Below are positions 8,250-16,698 of a DNA stretch of 46,523 nt, one piece after another. A program made the position numbers and the translations under genes. This stretch comes from Prevotella sp. UBA4217. Its GTDB lineage: Bacteria; Bacteroidota; Bacteroidia; Bacteroidales; Bacteroidaceae. Location: assembly GCA_002379425.1 (NCBI GenBank), contig DFTH01000007.1, positions 1 through 46,523 of the forward strand, given 5' to 3'. Numbering within the stretch: the first letter of the stretch is position 1; every line of letters begins with the position of its first letter. The notes under the pieces were generated by a model that was not told the origin of the DNA, searched no databases, and saw only the letters and a program-made list of their open reading frames with translations.

Positions 8250-9410
8250 ATGGTCAAACTCATCTTGATGACAGATTTCACGGAGAAGTACGCCAACAGT
8301 CTGCTGAAGGGAATTCTGGCGTATTCCCACCAGACAGAGCCGTGGGTTGTCTGCCGGATGCCGCCATCGTTCCGTAAGACGAACGGCATCGAAGGTGTCG
8401 TCGAGTGGGCCATACAGTGGCAGGCTGATGCGATTATAGCCCAGTTTGAACCGCAGGATGAGGTGTCGCTCTTCAGGAAGAAAGGTATCATTGCCATCGC
8501 CCAAGACTACAAGCAGCGGTTCAGTGACATACCCAATATCACTGGCGACTATATCGCGGCAGGACGGAAAGTGGCGGAGTTCTTCTATATCAAGGGCTAT
8601 TCCGACTTCGCGTATTACGGCTACGAGAATGTGGTGTGGAGCGATGAGCGTGGACAGGGGTTCAGGGAGGGATTGATGGAGAATGGTGTTGATGCCATTC
8701 ATATCCATGAGTTCAGGAAACAGAGTCTTGACGACCTGTGGTATTATGAGAGTCAACCCCTGAAGGAGTGGCTGGCCGCTCTGCCCAAGCCGGTGGCCGT
8801 CTTTGCCTGCGACGACACAAGGGCCAATAAGATTATCGAACTCTGCAGCACCATGTCTCTGCGGGTTCCCATTGATGTGGCAGTCATTGGTGTCGATAAT
8901 GATGACATCATCTGTCAGTTGTCCTGCCCAGAATTGTCGAGCATGTCGCTTGACGTGGAAAAGGCTGGTTACGAGACTGCGGAACTGATCATGCGGATGA
9001 GGGAGGATAAGAGACAGAAGCCATACGATATCATCGTACACGACACGGGTATTGTGGAACGGACTTCAACCGATTTCTTTGCCACACGCAACCCGAATGT
9101 GCTGAAAGCCCTATCGTATATTCACATGAATATCTCGCATCCGATGAGTGTGAGTGACGTGGTGGAGCAAGTACCTGTGTCGCGACGCTTGTTGGAACAG
9201 GAGTTCCGTGAGGAGACCAGTACCTCTATCTATGAATATATCTCCAGGCTGCGCATGAACAAACTTGCCCAGTTGCTGCTCACTGTCGATGAGCCCATTG
9301 AGGCACTGGCCATGCGGATCGGGCTTACCGACTCGAAGAACCTCTCCCGCCAGTTTAAGGCATATAAAGGTATGACACCGTTAGAATATAAAAAACGCTA
9401 TAGGATATGA
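8250..9410 (+). CDS. XylR-type transcriptional regulator (sugar-binding domain plus AraC helix-turn-helix)
   Basis: A 386-residue regulator. Residues 1-270 form a LacI/periplasmic-binding-type sugar sensor (IIAQFEPQDEVSLFRKKGI, VAVIGVDNDDIICQLSCPELSSM), and residues 285-386 an AraC-type double helix-turn-helix ending SKNLSRQFKAYKGMTPLEYKKRYR. This is the architecture of E. coli XylR and its Bacteroidota relatives, which sense a monosaccharide and activate a nearby operon. Its place between the glycosidase genes, and its 4-base overlap with the GH20 gene, suggest that it controls this locus. The ligand is probably an amino sugar (inference). Confidence 0.88.
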   Translation: MVKLILMTDFTEKYANSLLKGILAYSHQTEPWVVCRMPPSFRKTNGIEGVVEWAIQWQADAIIAQFEPQDEVSLFRKKGIIAIAQDYKQRFSDIPNITGDYIAAGRKVAEFFYIKGYSDFAYYGYENVVWSDERGQGFREGLMENGVDAIHIHEFRKQSLDDLWYYESQPLKEWLAALPKPVAVFACDDTRANKIIELCSTMSLRVPIDVAVIGVDNDDIICQLSCPELSSMSLDVEKAGYETAELIMRMREDKRQKPYDIIVHDTGIVERTSTDFFATRNPNVLKALSYIHMNISHPMSVSDVVEQVPVSRRLLEQEFREETSTSIYEYISRLRMNKLAQLLLTVDEPIEALAMRIGLTDSKNLSRQFKAYKGMTPLEYKKRYRI

Positions 9411-11053
9411 AAACAATTAGATTATTCCTTTCAGTCTGGATGCTGGGCACCAGTCTGACGTCCGTCTTCTCACAAGGCGTAGCCGATTATCAGGTAGTCC
9501 CCCTTCCCGATCAAGTCTGCTTGCAGAAGGGCAAGCCTTTCGTGCTGGACAAGTCAACCGTCATTTCTGCTGATGCTTCTCTTAGTAGGGAAGCCCGTTT
9601 CTTGCAGGACTATGTGGAGGAGGACACGGGCATCCGTCCACAGTTGGGGGCTGGTAGCAAGCAGAATACGATGACCCTGAGGCTTGACAAGTCTATCCCC
9701 TCGGCAGAGGGCTATCGTGTGACCGTCAACCAAAGGGGTGTCACCATCAGCGGTGCCACGGCGGCTGGCATTTTTTATGGTGTCCAGTTGCTGAGGAAGG
9801 CCCTGCCTTGTGACACGGTCTATGAGAGCGTGAGCCTGCCTGCCGTAGAGATTGCCGACAGTCCGCGTTTTGGCTACCGGGGGATGCATCTCGACGTGTG
9901 CCGCCATTTCTTCGGTATCGACTTCGTGAAAGAGTATATCGACTTGTTGGCGCTGCACAACATGAATATCCTGCACTTCCATCTGACCGACGACCAAGGC
10001 TGGCGCATGGAGATTAGGAAATACCCGAAACTGACGGAGGTGGGAGCCTGGCGCTCCGGGACCGTCATGGGCTGCAACTCTGATGTCGATGACCACCTGC
10101 CATACGGTGGCTATTTCACCCAGGAGCAGTTGCGCGAGATCGTCGGCTATGCTGCCGAGCGCCATGTCACCGTGATTCCGGAGATTGAGATGCCCGGACA
10201 CATGCTGGCCGCCTTGGCCGCCTATCCAGAGTACGGCTGTACGGGTGGTCCCTACGAGGTGGGGCACAAGTGGGGCATCTATTCCGACATCCTCTGTGCA
10301 GGCAAGGAAGAGACCTTTACGTTCCTGGAGGGTATTCTCGACGAGGTGATGGCTGTCTTCCCCTCTAAGTATATCCATATCGGTGGCGACGAGGCTCCCA
10401 AGAGCAAATGGGAAAAGTGTGAACGCTGTCAGAAGCGTATCCGGGAGGAGGGTATCAAAGCCACGGACAGCCAGTCGGCGGAAAACCTGCTGCAAGGCTA
10501 TTTCACCCGTCGCATCAATGCTTACCTCAGGCAGCATGGCAGGACCCTGATCGGCTGGGATGAGATTGCCGAATGTGGTATCGACACGACGGCCACGGTG
10601 ATGTCATGGCGAGGAACGGAGCCTGGCATCCAGGCTGCCAAGGCTGGGCACGACGTGATCATGGTGCCTACCACCCATTGCTACTTTGACTATCATCAGA
10701 CAGAGAACACCTATTTTGAACCCAAACTGATTGGTGGCTACGTACCGATGGAGAAGGTCTATGGCCTTGAACCAGTGGAGAAGGGTGCCAGTGAGGAGGC
10801 TGCCCGCCATATTCTGGGGGTGCAGGCCAACCTCTGGACGGAGTATATCCCTGTAAGGCAACTGGCAGAGTATCAGGTACTGCCACGTATGGCAGCCTTG
10901 GCAGAGGTGCAGTGGCTGAAGCCCGAGAAGAAAGACTATCAGCAGTTCCACCAGCGGCTCGACAAGTTGGCACAACTGTACTCTAAGTATGGGCTGACAT
11001 ACGCCCTGCACAGTTGGCCGGAGAAATATAATAAGGAGAGATCCGTATTCTAA
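9407..11053 (+). CDS. GH20 beta-N-acetylhexosaminidase
   Basis: A 548-residue exported enzyme with a signal peptide (MKTIRLFLSVWMLGTSLTSVFS), a GH20b N-terminal domain (to about residue 150) and a catalytic barrel starting at SPRFGYRGMHLDVCRHFF. The catalytic Asp-Glu pair is seen in HIGGDEAPKSKW (Asp328-Glu329), with the substrate-binding HFHLTDDQGWRMEI upstream and LWTEYI downstream. The family removes terminal GlcNAc or GalNAc by substrate-assisted catalysis, using the acetamido group of the substrate. It acts with the GH2 enzyme: GH20 takes acetylated ends, the GH2 enzyme takes de-acetylated ones. The start ATG overlaps the regulator stop (ATGA). Confidence 0.92.
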   Translation: MKTIRLFLSVWMLGTSLTSVFSQGVADYQVVPLPDQVCLQKGKPFVLDKSTVISADASLSREARFLQDYVEEDTGIRPQLGAGSKQNTMTLRLDKSIPSAEGYRVTVNQRGVTISGATAAGIFYGVQLLRKALPCDTVYESVSLPAVEIADSPRFGYRGMHLDVCRHFFGIDFVKEYIDLLALHNMNILHFHLTDDQGWRMEIRKYPKLTEVGAWRSGTVMGCNSDVDDHLPYGGYFTQEQLREIVGYAAERHVTVIPEIEMPGHMLAALAAYPEYGCTGGPYEVGHKWGIYSDILCAGKEETFTFLEGILDEVMAVFPSKYIHIGGDEAPKSKWEKCERCQKRIREEGIKATDSQSAENLLQGYFTRRINAYLRQHGRTLIGWDEIAECGIDTTATVMSWRGTEPGIQAAKAGHDVIMVPTTHCYFDYHQTENTYFEPKLIGGYVPMEKVYGLEPVEKGASEEAARHILGVQANLWTEYIPVRQLAEYQVLPRMAALAEVQWLKPEKKDYQQFHQRLDKLAQLYSKYGLTYALHSWPEKYNKERSVF

Positions 11054-11072
11054 ACACTAAAACGATAACGCT

Positions 11073-12242
11073 ATGAACTTGAATCTGACTGCTACGATCC
11101 AAATGCCCGACCATCGCCTGCGCCGGGAAGTGGTGAGCCTGTGTCGTGCCACAGGTAAGCCTATTCTGAAACTATCTACCAAGGACTATCTGGAACATGA
11201 CATGGGACATTGGGTAGAGGAGTTCGGCTCTGCCGGACTGGTCAATATAGAGGTGTTCAATGAACTGCAGCACACCATCACGGGATGGCCTGGGGGTAAG
11301 CCCGGTGCCGACGACACCTATCGTCCGGAGCGCGCTCTGCCTTATCCTAAGCGTGTCGTCGTGTTCTCCCCGCATCCGGATGATGACGTGATCTCCATGG
11401 GCGGTACCATCCGGCGGCTGATGCAACAGGGACACGATGTCCATATTGCCTACGAGACCAGTGGCGATATCGCCGTCGGTGACGAGGAGGTGTCGCGCTT
11501 CATGCATTTCATCAATGGCTTCAATAAGATCTTCGCCAATGGCTCAGATGAGGTCATCAAGCATAGTTACCAGAGTGTGAAGGCTTTCCTGAAAAGCAAG
11601 CAGCAGGGTGGCCTCGACAATGCCACGGTGCTGCGGCTGAAAGGACTGATCCGTCGTGGCGAGGCCCGTCTGGCCTGTGCCTACAACGGTATCAACAGCG
11701 ACCATATCCATTTCCTCGACCTGCCGTTCTATGAGTCGGGGAGGATAGAGAAACTGCCGATGTCGGAGCGCGACGTCATTCCCATCCAGCAGTTGCTGTC
11801 TGAGATCAGGCCCCATCAGATCTATGTGGCTGCCGACCTTGCCGATCCTCATGGCACCCATAAGAAGTGTACCGATGCCGTGCTGGCGGCTATCGACGAG
11901 GAGAAAAGACGGGTTGAGGCGCTCCGCCCGGACCAGCAGGAAGAGGGCGAATCATGGCTGAAGGACTGTCGCGTATGGATGTATCGTGGTGCCTGGGCGG
12001 AGTGGGACGTGGCTGACATTGAGATGTGCGTGCCGATGAGTCCGGAGGAACTGCGCGAGAAGCGTAATGCCATCCTGCGCCACCAGAGCCAGATGGAGAG
12101 CGCACCGTTCCTGGGCAACGACGAACGGCTGTTCTGGCAGCGCGCCGAGGACCGCAACCGTGCCACGGCTAAGGTCTATGACGATCTCGGTATGGCTTGT
12201 TACGAGGCCATGGAGGCTTTCGTGGAGTATAAGTTCCAGTGA
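11073..12242 (+). CDS. PIG-L/LmbE family deacetylase, a NagB-less form of the NagB-PIG-L fusion
   Basis: A 389-residue cytoplasmic protein (no signal peptide). The zinc/catalytic motifs of PIG-L (CE14) de-N-acetylases are present: SPHPDDDVISMGG (His101, Asp103, Asp104) and ADPHGTHKK (His260, His263). From memory of Bacteroides genomes, this domain and the preceding stretch with HTITGWPGGKP normally form the C-terminal part of a protein of about 660 residues annotated as glucosamine-6-phosphate deaminase, whose N-terminal half is NagB. Here the NagB half is missing: the gene starts 19 bases after the GH20 stop, in the middle of the linker. It probably removes acetyl from GlcNAc or a small GlcNAc-containing sugar (inference). 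Confidence 0.82.
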   Translation: MNLNLTATIQMPDHRLRREVVSLCRATGKPILKLSTKDYLEHDMGHWVEEFGSAGLVNIEVFNELQHTITGWPGGKPGADDTYRPERALPYPKRVVVFSPHPDDDVISMGGTIRRLMQQGHDVHIAYETSGDIAVGDEEVSRFMHFINGFNKIFANGSDEVIKHSYQSVKAFLKSKQQGGLDNATVLRLKGLIRRGEARLACAYNGINSDHIHFLDLPFYESGRIEKLPMSERDVIPIQQLLSEIRPHQIYVAADLADPHGTHKKCTDAVLAAIDEEKRRVEALRPDQQEEGESWLKDCRVWMYRGAWAEWDVADIEMCVPMSPEELREKRNAILRHQSQMESAPFLGNDERLFWQRAEDRNRATAKVYDDLGMACYEAMEAFVEYKFQ

Positions 12243-12300
12243 TTTAGGACCTAAGCATCATTTTTTCGATTCGGATAGTGCAGATTACGCAGATTTTTAC

Positions 12301-12308
12301 TAACTTTG
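12301..12308 (+). promoter_or_regulatory. -7 promoter box (TAACTTTG) for argS
   Basis: TAnnTTTG 20 bases upstream of the argS ATG. Confidence 0.65.
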
Positions 12309-12327
12309 CAGCCAAAAATCGAAGAAT

Positions 12328-14124
12328 ATGAATATTGAGGCATTGATTAGCAAGGCAGCAGGCGAGGCCGTGAAGGCGCTCTATGGCATGGACGCCACGG
12401 AGAAGATGCTGCAGTTGCAGAAGACGAGAAGTGAGTTTGAGGGTAACCTGACTTTGGTTGTTTTCCCCTTTGTAAAGGCTGCCAAGAAGAGTCCTGAGCA
12501 GACAGCCCAGGAGATAGGCGAATATCTGCAGCAGAACTGTACGGCTGTGGAGAAGTTCAACGTGGTGAAGGGCTTCCTGAACCTGAGCATCGGCAACGGG
12601 GCATGGCTTGAACTCCTGAAGGCCATCGATGCCGACGAGCATTTCGGCATGAAACAGGCCACGGAGGATTCACCCCTCGTGATGATCGAATATTCATCGC
12701 CCAATACCAACAAGCCCCTGCACCTCGGACATGTGCGTAACAACCTCCTCGGCTGGTCGCTGGCACAGATCATGGAGGCTAACGGCAACAAGGTGGTGAA
12801 GACCAACATCGTGAACGACCGCGGTATCCACATCTGCAAGTCGATGCTCGCCTGGCTGAAGTACGGCAACGGTGAGACACCCGAGTCATCAGGCAAGAAA
12901 GGCGACCATCTCATCGGCGATTATTACGTGGCCTTCGACAAGCATTATAGGGAAGAGGTCAAGCAACTGGTGGCTCAGGGCATGGACGAGGAGAAGGCCA
13001 AGCAGGAGGCTCCGCTCATCAAGGAGGCCCACGAGATGCTGGTGAAATGGGAACAGGGCGACCCGGAGGTGCGCGCCCTGTGGGAGAAGATGAACAACTG
13101 GGTGTACGCTGGCTTCGATGAAACCTACAAGAAGATGGGCGTCTCCTTCGATAAGATCTATTATGAGAGCCAGACCTACCTCAAGGGCAAGGCCAAGGTG
13201 GAGGAGGGGCTCGCCAAGGGACTCTTCGAGCGCCACGACGACGGCTCCGTATGGGCCGACCTCACCAACGAGGGACTCGACCAGAAACTGCTGCTCCGCT
13301 CCGATGGAACCAGTGTCTATATGACCCAGGACATCGGTACGGCCGAGATGCGCTTCCAGGACTATCCCATCGATAAGATGATCTACGTGGTGGGCAATGA
13401 GCAGAACTACCACTTCCAGGTGCTCTCCATCCTGCTCGACCGCCTCGGCTTCAAGTGGGGTAAGGAACTGACCCACTTCTCCTACGGTATGGTGGAACTG
13501 CCCAACGGCAAGATGAAGTCGCGCGAGGGGACCGTCGTCGATGCCGACGACCTGATGGCGCTGATGGTCGAAGATGCCTATAAGACCTCGATGGAACTGG
13601 GGAAATTCGATGATATGACGGAAGAAGAGCGCCGTGAGATTGCCCGCATCGTGGGTATGGGCGCCCTGAAGTACTTTATCCTGAAGGTTGACGCCCGCAA
13701 GAACATGCTCTTCAATCCCGAGGAAAGTATCGATTTCAACGGCAATACCGGTCCCTTTATCCAATATACATACGCCCGTATCCGCTCGATTCTCCGCAAG
13801 GCTGCCAGTCAGTCTAGTATCACTAGTATGTCTAGTGAGTCTAGCCAGCCTAGTATCACCAGCAAGGAGATCGAACTCATCCAGAAGATGAACGAATTTG
13901 GCGCTGCCGTCGAACAGGCTGGCAAGGACTACTCGCCCTCAGGCATCGCCAACTACTGCTACGAACTGACGAAGGTGTTCAACCAGTTCTACCACGACTA
14001 CTCCATCCTCAACGAGCCCGACGAGCAGAAGAAGGCCGTGCGCCTGATGCTGGCCAGGAACGTTGCCAAGATCATCAAGAGTGGCATGGGCCTGCTGGGC
14101 ATCGAGGTACCGGAGAGGATGTAA
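12328..14124 (+). CDS. argS: Arginyl-tRNA synthetase
   Basis: A 598-residue class I aminoacyl-tRNA synthetase, typical length. Seen: N-terminal additional domain, the HIGH-type signature NTNKPLHLGHVRNN (HLGH at 132-135), the KMSKS-equivalent GKMKSREGTVVD, and the C-terminal anticodon-binding helical domain ending KSGMGLLGIEVPERM. It charges tRNA-Arg. Odd feature: at residues 496-513, between the catalytic core and the anticodon domain, lies a Ser/Thr-rich stretch (SSITSMSSESSQPSITS) encoded by a DNA tract with CTAG every 9 bases, listed separately. It falls in a variable loop and keeps the frame. Confidence 0.96.
   Translation: MNIEALISKAAGEAVKALYGMDATEKMLQLQKTRSEFEGNLTLVVFPFVKAAKKSPEQTAQEIGEYLQQNCTAVEKFNVVKGFLNLSIGNGAWLELLKAIDADEHFGMKQATEDSPLVMIEYSSPNTNKPLHLGHVRNNLLGWSLAQIMEANGNKVVKTNIVNDRGIHICKSMLAWLKYGNGETPESSGKKGDHLIGDYYVAFDKHYREEVKQLVAQGMDEEKAKQEAPLIKEAHEMLVKWEQGDPEVRALWEKMNNWVYAGFDETYKKMGVSFDKIYYESQTYLKGKAKVEEGLAKGLFERHDDGSVWADLTNEGLDQKLLLRSDGTSVYMTQDIGTAEMRFQDYPIDKMIYVVGNEQNYHFQVLSILLDRLGFKWGKELTHFSYGMVELPNGKMKSREGTVVDADDLMALMVEDAYKTSMELGKFDDMTEEERREIARIVGMGALKYFILKVDARKNMLFNPEESIDFNGNTGPFIQYTYARIRSILRKAASQSSITSMSSESSQPSITSKEIELIQKMNEFGAAVEQAGKDYSPSGIANYCYELTKVFNQFYHDYSILNEPDEQKKAVRLMLARNVAKIIKSGMGLLGIEVPERM
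13813..13861 (+). repeat. Period-9 CTAG repeat inside argS
   Basis: CTAG occurs at 13814, 13823, 13832, 13841 and 13850, exactly 9 bases apart, inside the coding frame (codon phase nCT AGn nnn). Between the CTAG cores the bases vary. Similar tracts are at 29628 and 32448. Confidence 0.9.
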
Positions 14125-14155
14125 GGATTGAAGGATTGAAGAGTTGAAGGATTTA
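14124..14155 (+). repeat. GAAGGATT-type octamer run at the argS/RNase H junction
   Basis: About four imperfect copies of an 8-base unit (GGATTGAA / GAGTTGAA) begin at the argS stop codon and continue into the start of the RNase H gene. The same unit type recurs at 34952-35017. Confidence 0.7.
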
Positions 14156-14611
14156 AATCCCCCGACATATCGCCATGACACGGTGTTGCCCTTGCCACCA
14201 GAGGTGAGGGCAGACGCATGGGCTGTGGATGCGGCTTGTTCAGGGAATCCTGGACCGATGGAGTATCAGGCGATAGACCTACAGACGGGCTATCGTGTAT
14301 TCCATTACGGTCCCGTCCATGGCACTAATAACATAGGTGAGTTCCTCGCCATCGTTCACGCCCTGGCGCTCTGCTGGCAGCAGGGACTGCACGACAAGAC
14401 CATCTATAGCGATTCCTACAATGCCATCCTCTGGGTGCAGAAGCGCAAGTGCAAGACCAAACTGGAGCGCAACCCCAAGACGGAACCGCTCTTCCAGATC
14501 ATTGCCCGAGCAGAAAACTGGCTACAGACCCACAACTACCGCAACCCCATCATCAAGTGGGAGACGCAGAAGTGGGGGGAGGTGCCAGCCGACTTCGGAC
14601 GCAAGAAATAA
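14144..14611 (+). CDS. RNase HI family protein
   Basis: A 155-residue ribonuclease H domain, which cleaves RNA in RNA-DNA hybrids. Seen: AWAVDAACSGNPGPMEY (first Asp), GTNNIGEFLAIVHALAL (Glu), IYSDSYNAILW (Asp), and the conserved tail IIKWETQKWGEVPADFGRK found in the Bacteroidales version. The frame has no ATG before the catalytic core. The upstream stop is at 14129-14131, so translation must use TTG 14144 or a GTG near 14178. TTG 14144 lies within the octamer repeat, which apparently supplies the start. Convergent with ribD, 4 bases between the stops. Confidence 0.85.
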   Translation: MKDLNPPTYRHDTVLPLPPEVRADAWAVDAACSGNPGPMEYQAIDLQTGYRVFHYGPVHGTNNIGEFLAIVHALALCWQQGLHDKTIYSDSYNAILWVQKRKCKTKLERNPKTEPLFQIIARAENWLQTHNYRNPIIKWETQKWGEVPADFGRKK

Positions 14612-14615
14612 TTAA

Positions 14616-15539
14616 TCAGATGATACGGCGATAGCGTACAATCGTGTTGCAGCCGTCATGATGAGTACTGACGACTTCTGCATTCGCAGGTAACTGTGGA
14701 GCGCGGGTGCCGTCAGTTACTGTTTTCTGGAGGTTGGTCTCCACGCGGATCTCGTCCCACAGGCCTTGTTGGATGAACGATGCCAGGGTCTTGGTGCCAC
14801 CCTCGACGATGAGCGACTGAATGCCGTGGGCATGGAGACTGTCGAGGTTCAGCGGATGGGCATGGTCGATGACGAGGCGCTTGGGGTCCGGGCCTGTCCA
14901 CTCTCGTACAGTCAGTTGCGGATGGTCGCGCTCTTCCGTGACGCGTCCTACGAGGATAGCATCCTCCTCGGCACGGAGTTTATGGGAGAGCATCTTCGTA
15001 AAGGCGCTGGAAATCTGCATGGGCATGTAGTTGTCGTCGATAAAGCCATTGGCCGTCTGCGCCCATTTCAGAATGATAAAGGGCCGCTTCTCGCGATGGA
15101 ATGTGAAGAAACGGCGATTCAGTTCCTTGCACTCCTTCTCAAGAACACCAACCTCGACCTCAATACCTGCCTCACGGAGTTTACGGATACCCCGACCTTG
15201 CACTTCTGCAAATTCATCAATACAACCCACGACAACTCGACGCACCCCTTTCTTAATGATCAAATCAGCACAAGGAGGTGTCTTACCATAATGCGAACAA
15301 GGCTCCAGAGAGACGTAGATGGTAGATTCGGGCAATAAAACCTCATCCTCTGCACTTACAGAAGCAAAAGCATTCACCTCGGCATGCCCCTCACCGCAGC
15401 GTACATGATAACCTTCGCCAATGATACGGTCATCAGCACTCACAATCACTGCTCCCACCATCGGGTTGGGCTTCGCATTCTGCCGCCCGTTCTTAGCCAA
15501 CTGGATACAGCGGCGCATGTATTTCTCGTCCTCAGTCAT
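14616..15539 (-). CDS. ribD: Riboflavin biosynthesis deaminase/reductase RibD
   Basis: A 307-residue bifunctional enzyme of riboflavin synthesis (pyrimidine deaminase then reductase). The N-terminal zinc deaminase shows GEGHAEVNAF and SLEPCSHYGKTPPCADLI. The C-terminal reductase domain shows LKWAQTANGFID and SLIVEGGTKTLASFIQQGLWDEIRV. It is somewhat shorter than the usual 330-370 residues, the missing length being in the reductase part (the usual TR-T-D-P substrate loop is compressed around LVGRVTEERDHPQL). It stands alone, with promoter box TATCTTTG at 15559-15566. Confidence 0.93.
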   Translation of the reverse strand: MTEDEKYMRRCIQLAKNGRQNAKPNPMVGAVIVSADDRIIGEGYHVRCGEGHAEVNAFASVSAEDEVLLPESTIYVSLEPCSHYGKTPPCADLIIKKGVRRVVVGCIDEFAEVQGRGIRKLREAGIEVEVGVLEKECKELNRRFFTFHREKRPFIILKWAQTANGFIDDNYMPMQISSAFTKMLSHKLRAEEDAILVGRVTEERDHPQLTVREWTGPDPKRLVIDHAHPLNLDSLHAHGIQSLIVEGGTKTLASFIQQGLWDEIRVETNLQKTVTDGTRAPQLPANAEVVSTHHDGCNTIVRYRRII

Positions 15540-15558
15540 AAAATGGTTCTATAATGTG

Positions 15559-15566
15559 CAAAGATA
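15559..15566 (-). promoter_or_regulatory. -7 promoter box (TATCTTTG) for ribD
   Basis: TAnnTTTG on the minus strand, 20 bases upstream of the ribD ATG. Confidence 0.65.
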
Positions 15567-15695
15567 CGAATTAAATCTGAAAGTGCCAAGGAATTGACGC
15601 GGAAAGTGTAAACAGATATCTCAGTCATTTCGCATCAGCCGCGCCTGGCTTTCGCAAAAAATAGTTAGAAATTTGCAGATTCCAGATTAAATTCG

Positions 15696-15703
15696 TAACT
15701 TTG
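15696..15703 (+). promoter_or_regulatory. -7 promoter box (TAACTTTG) for the Rpn-prmC-recX-comF run
   Basis: TAnnTTTG about 45 bases upstream of ATG 15749, with a TTTG element about 20 bases further upstream. No other box is seen before prmC, recX or comF, so these probably share this promoter. Confidence 0.6.
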
Positions 15704-15748
15704 CAGCCGTTCAAGTACTTTTTTATTAACTCTTAAATTCAAAGTATT

Positions 15749-16690
15749 ATGCAAAAGCAGTGTAAAACAAAGAAAGGAGACCGCAAAATGGATTCTGGCC
15801 GCTACATCAACCCCTACACCGACTTCGGCTTCAAGAAGTTGTTCGGTACCGAGATGAACAAGGATTTGCTCATCAGTTTCCTGAATGCGCTGTTCAACGG
15901 GCGGAAGCAGGAGATTTTGGATGTTCAGTATCTGAATGCAGAGAATCTCGGTGAAGGCTACGGTGACCGCCGCGCAGTGTTCGATGTGTACTGCATGTCG
16001 AGCGACGGCAGCCGTTTCATCGTTGAGATGCAGAAGGCTGAGCAGGAGTATTTCAAGGACCGTAGCATCTATTACTCTACCTTCGCCATCCGTGAGCAGG
16101 CGATGAAGGGTAAGGAGTGGAACTACCATCTGGATGATGTCTATACCGTGGGGGTGTTGAACTTTGTGTTTCCCAACGGGGAGTATGCCTCCGACAGTCT
16201 GTGCCACGAGATTAAACTGAAGGATGTCGAGGACAATCATGTGTTTTACGACAAATTGACGTTTCTGTATCTTGAGATGCCGAAGTTTACTAAGACTGAG
16301 GACGAACTGGAGACGATGTTCGACAAGTGGATGTTCGTGCTGCACAATCTTGGTCGTCTGCTCGATCGTCCGAAGGCCTTGCAGGATCGTGTGTTCCAGA
16401 AACTTTTTGATCAGGCTGAGATAGCCCGCTACTCCGAGTCAGAGCGTCGTCAGTACTTTGAGAGCCAGAAGGAATATTGGGACTACTATAGTACCATGCA
16501 GACTGCTCTGAACAAGGGCTTAGCCCAGGGGCTTGCCAAAGGACTTGCCAAAGGACTTGCAAAAGGACGTGCCGAAGGTAAGGCGGAAGCAATCCGCGAG
16601 AATGCCAGGCGGATGAAAACTGACGGGCTGTCCGTAGAACAAATAGCAAAATATACGGGACTAACCTTAGACGAGATAGATTCCCTATAA
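15749..16690 (+). CDS. Rpn family recombination-promoting nuclease/putative transposase
   Basis: A 313-residue PD-(D/E)XK-fold protein of the Rpn/transposase_31 type. Seen: the opening YINPYTDFGFKKLFGTEMNKDLLISFLNALF, the core FDVYCMSSDGSRFIVEMQKAEQEYFKDR, and a C-terminal helical part with tandem GLAKGLAKGLAKGRAEGKAEA repeats and a short helix-turn-helix-like end (LSVEQIAKYTGLTLDEIDSL). Members cut DNA and stimulate RecA-independent recombination (known for E. coli RpnA); many copies are accessory. ATG 15788, preceded by GGAG, is an alternative start that fits relatives better. It stands 8 bases upstream of prmC. Confidence 0.87.
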   Translation: MQKQCKTKKGDRKMDSGRYINPYTDFGFKKLFGTEMNKDLLISFLNALFNGRKQEILDVQYLNAENLGEGYGDRRAVFDVYCMSSDGSRFIVEMQKAEQEYFKDRSIYYSTFAIREQAMKGKEWNYHLDDVYTVGVLNFVFPNGEYASDSLCHEIKLKDVEDNHVFYDKLTFLYLEMPKFTKTEDELETMFDKWMFVLHNLGRLLDRPKALQDRVFQKLFDQAEIARYSESERRQYFESQKEYWDYYSTMQTALNKGLAQGLAKGLAKGLAKGRAEGKAEAIRENARRMKTDGLSVEQIAKYTGLTLDEIDSL

Positions 16691-16698
16691 ATATAAAG

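Noticed and set aside
16519..16590. Tandem 12-bp repeats near the end of the Rpn gene as a mobile or regulatory repeat
   Set aside because: They encode the usual GLAKGLAKG helix of this protein family, so they are explained by the protein.
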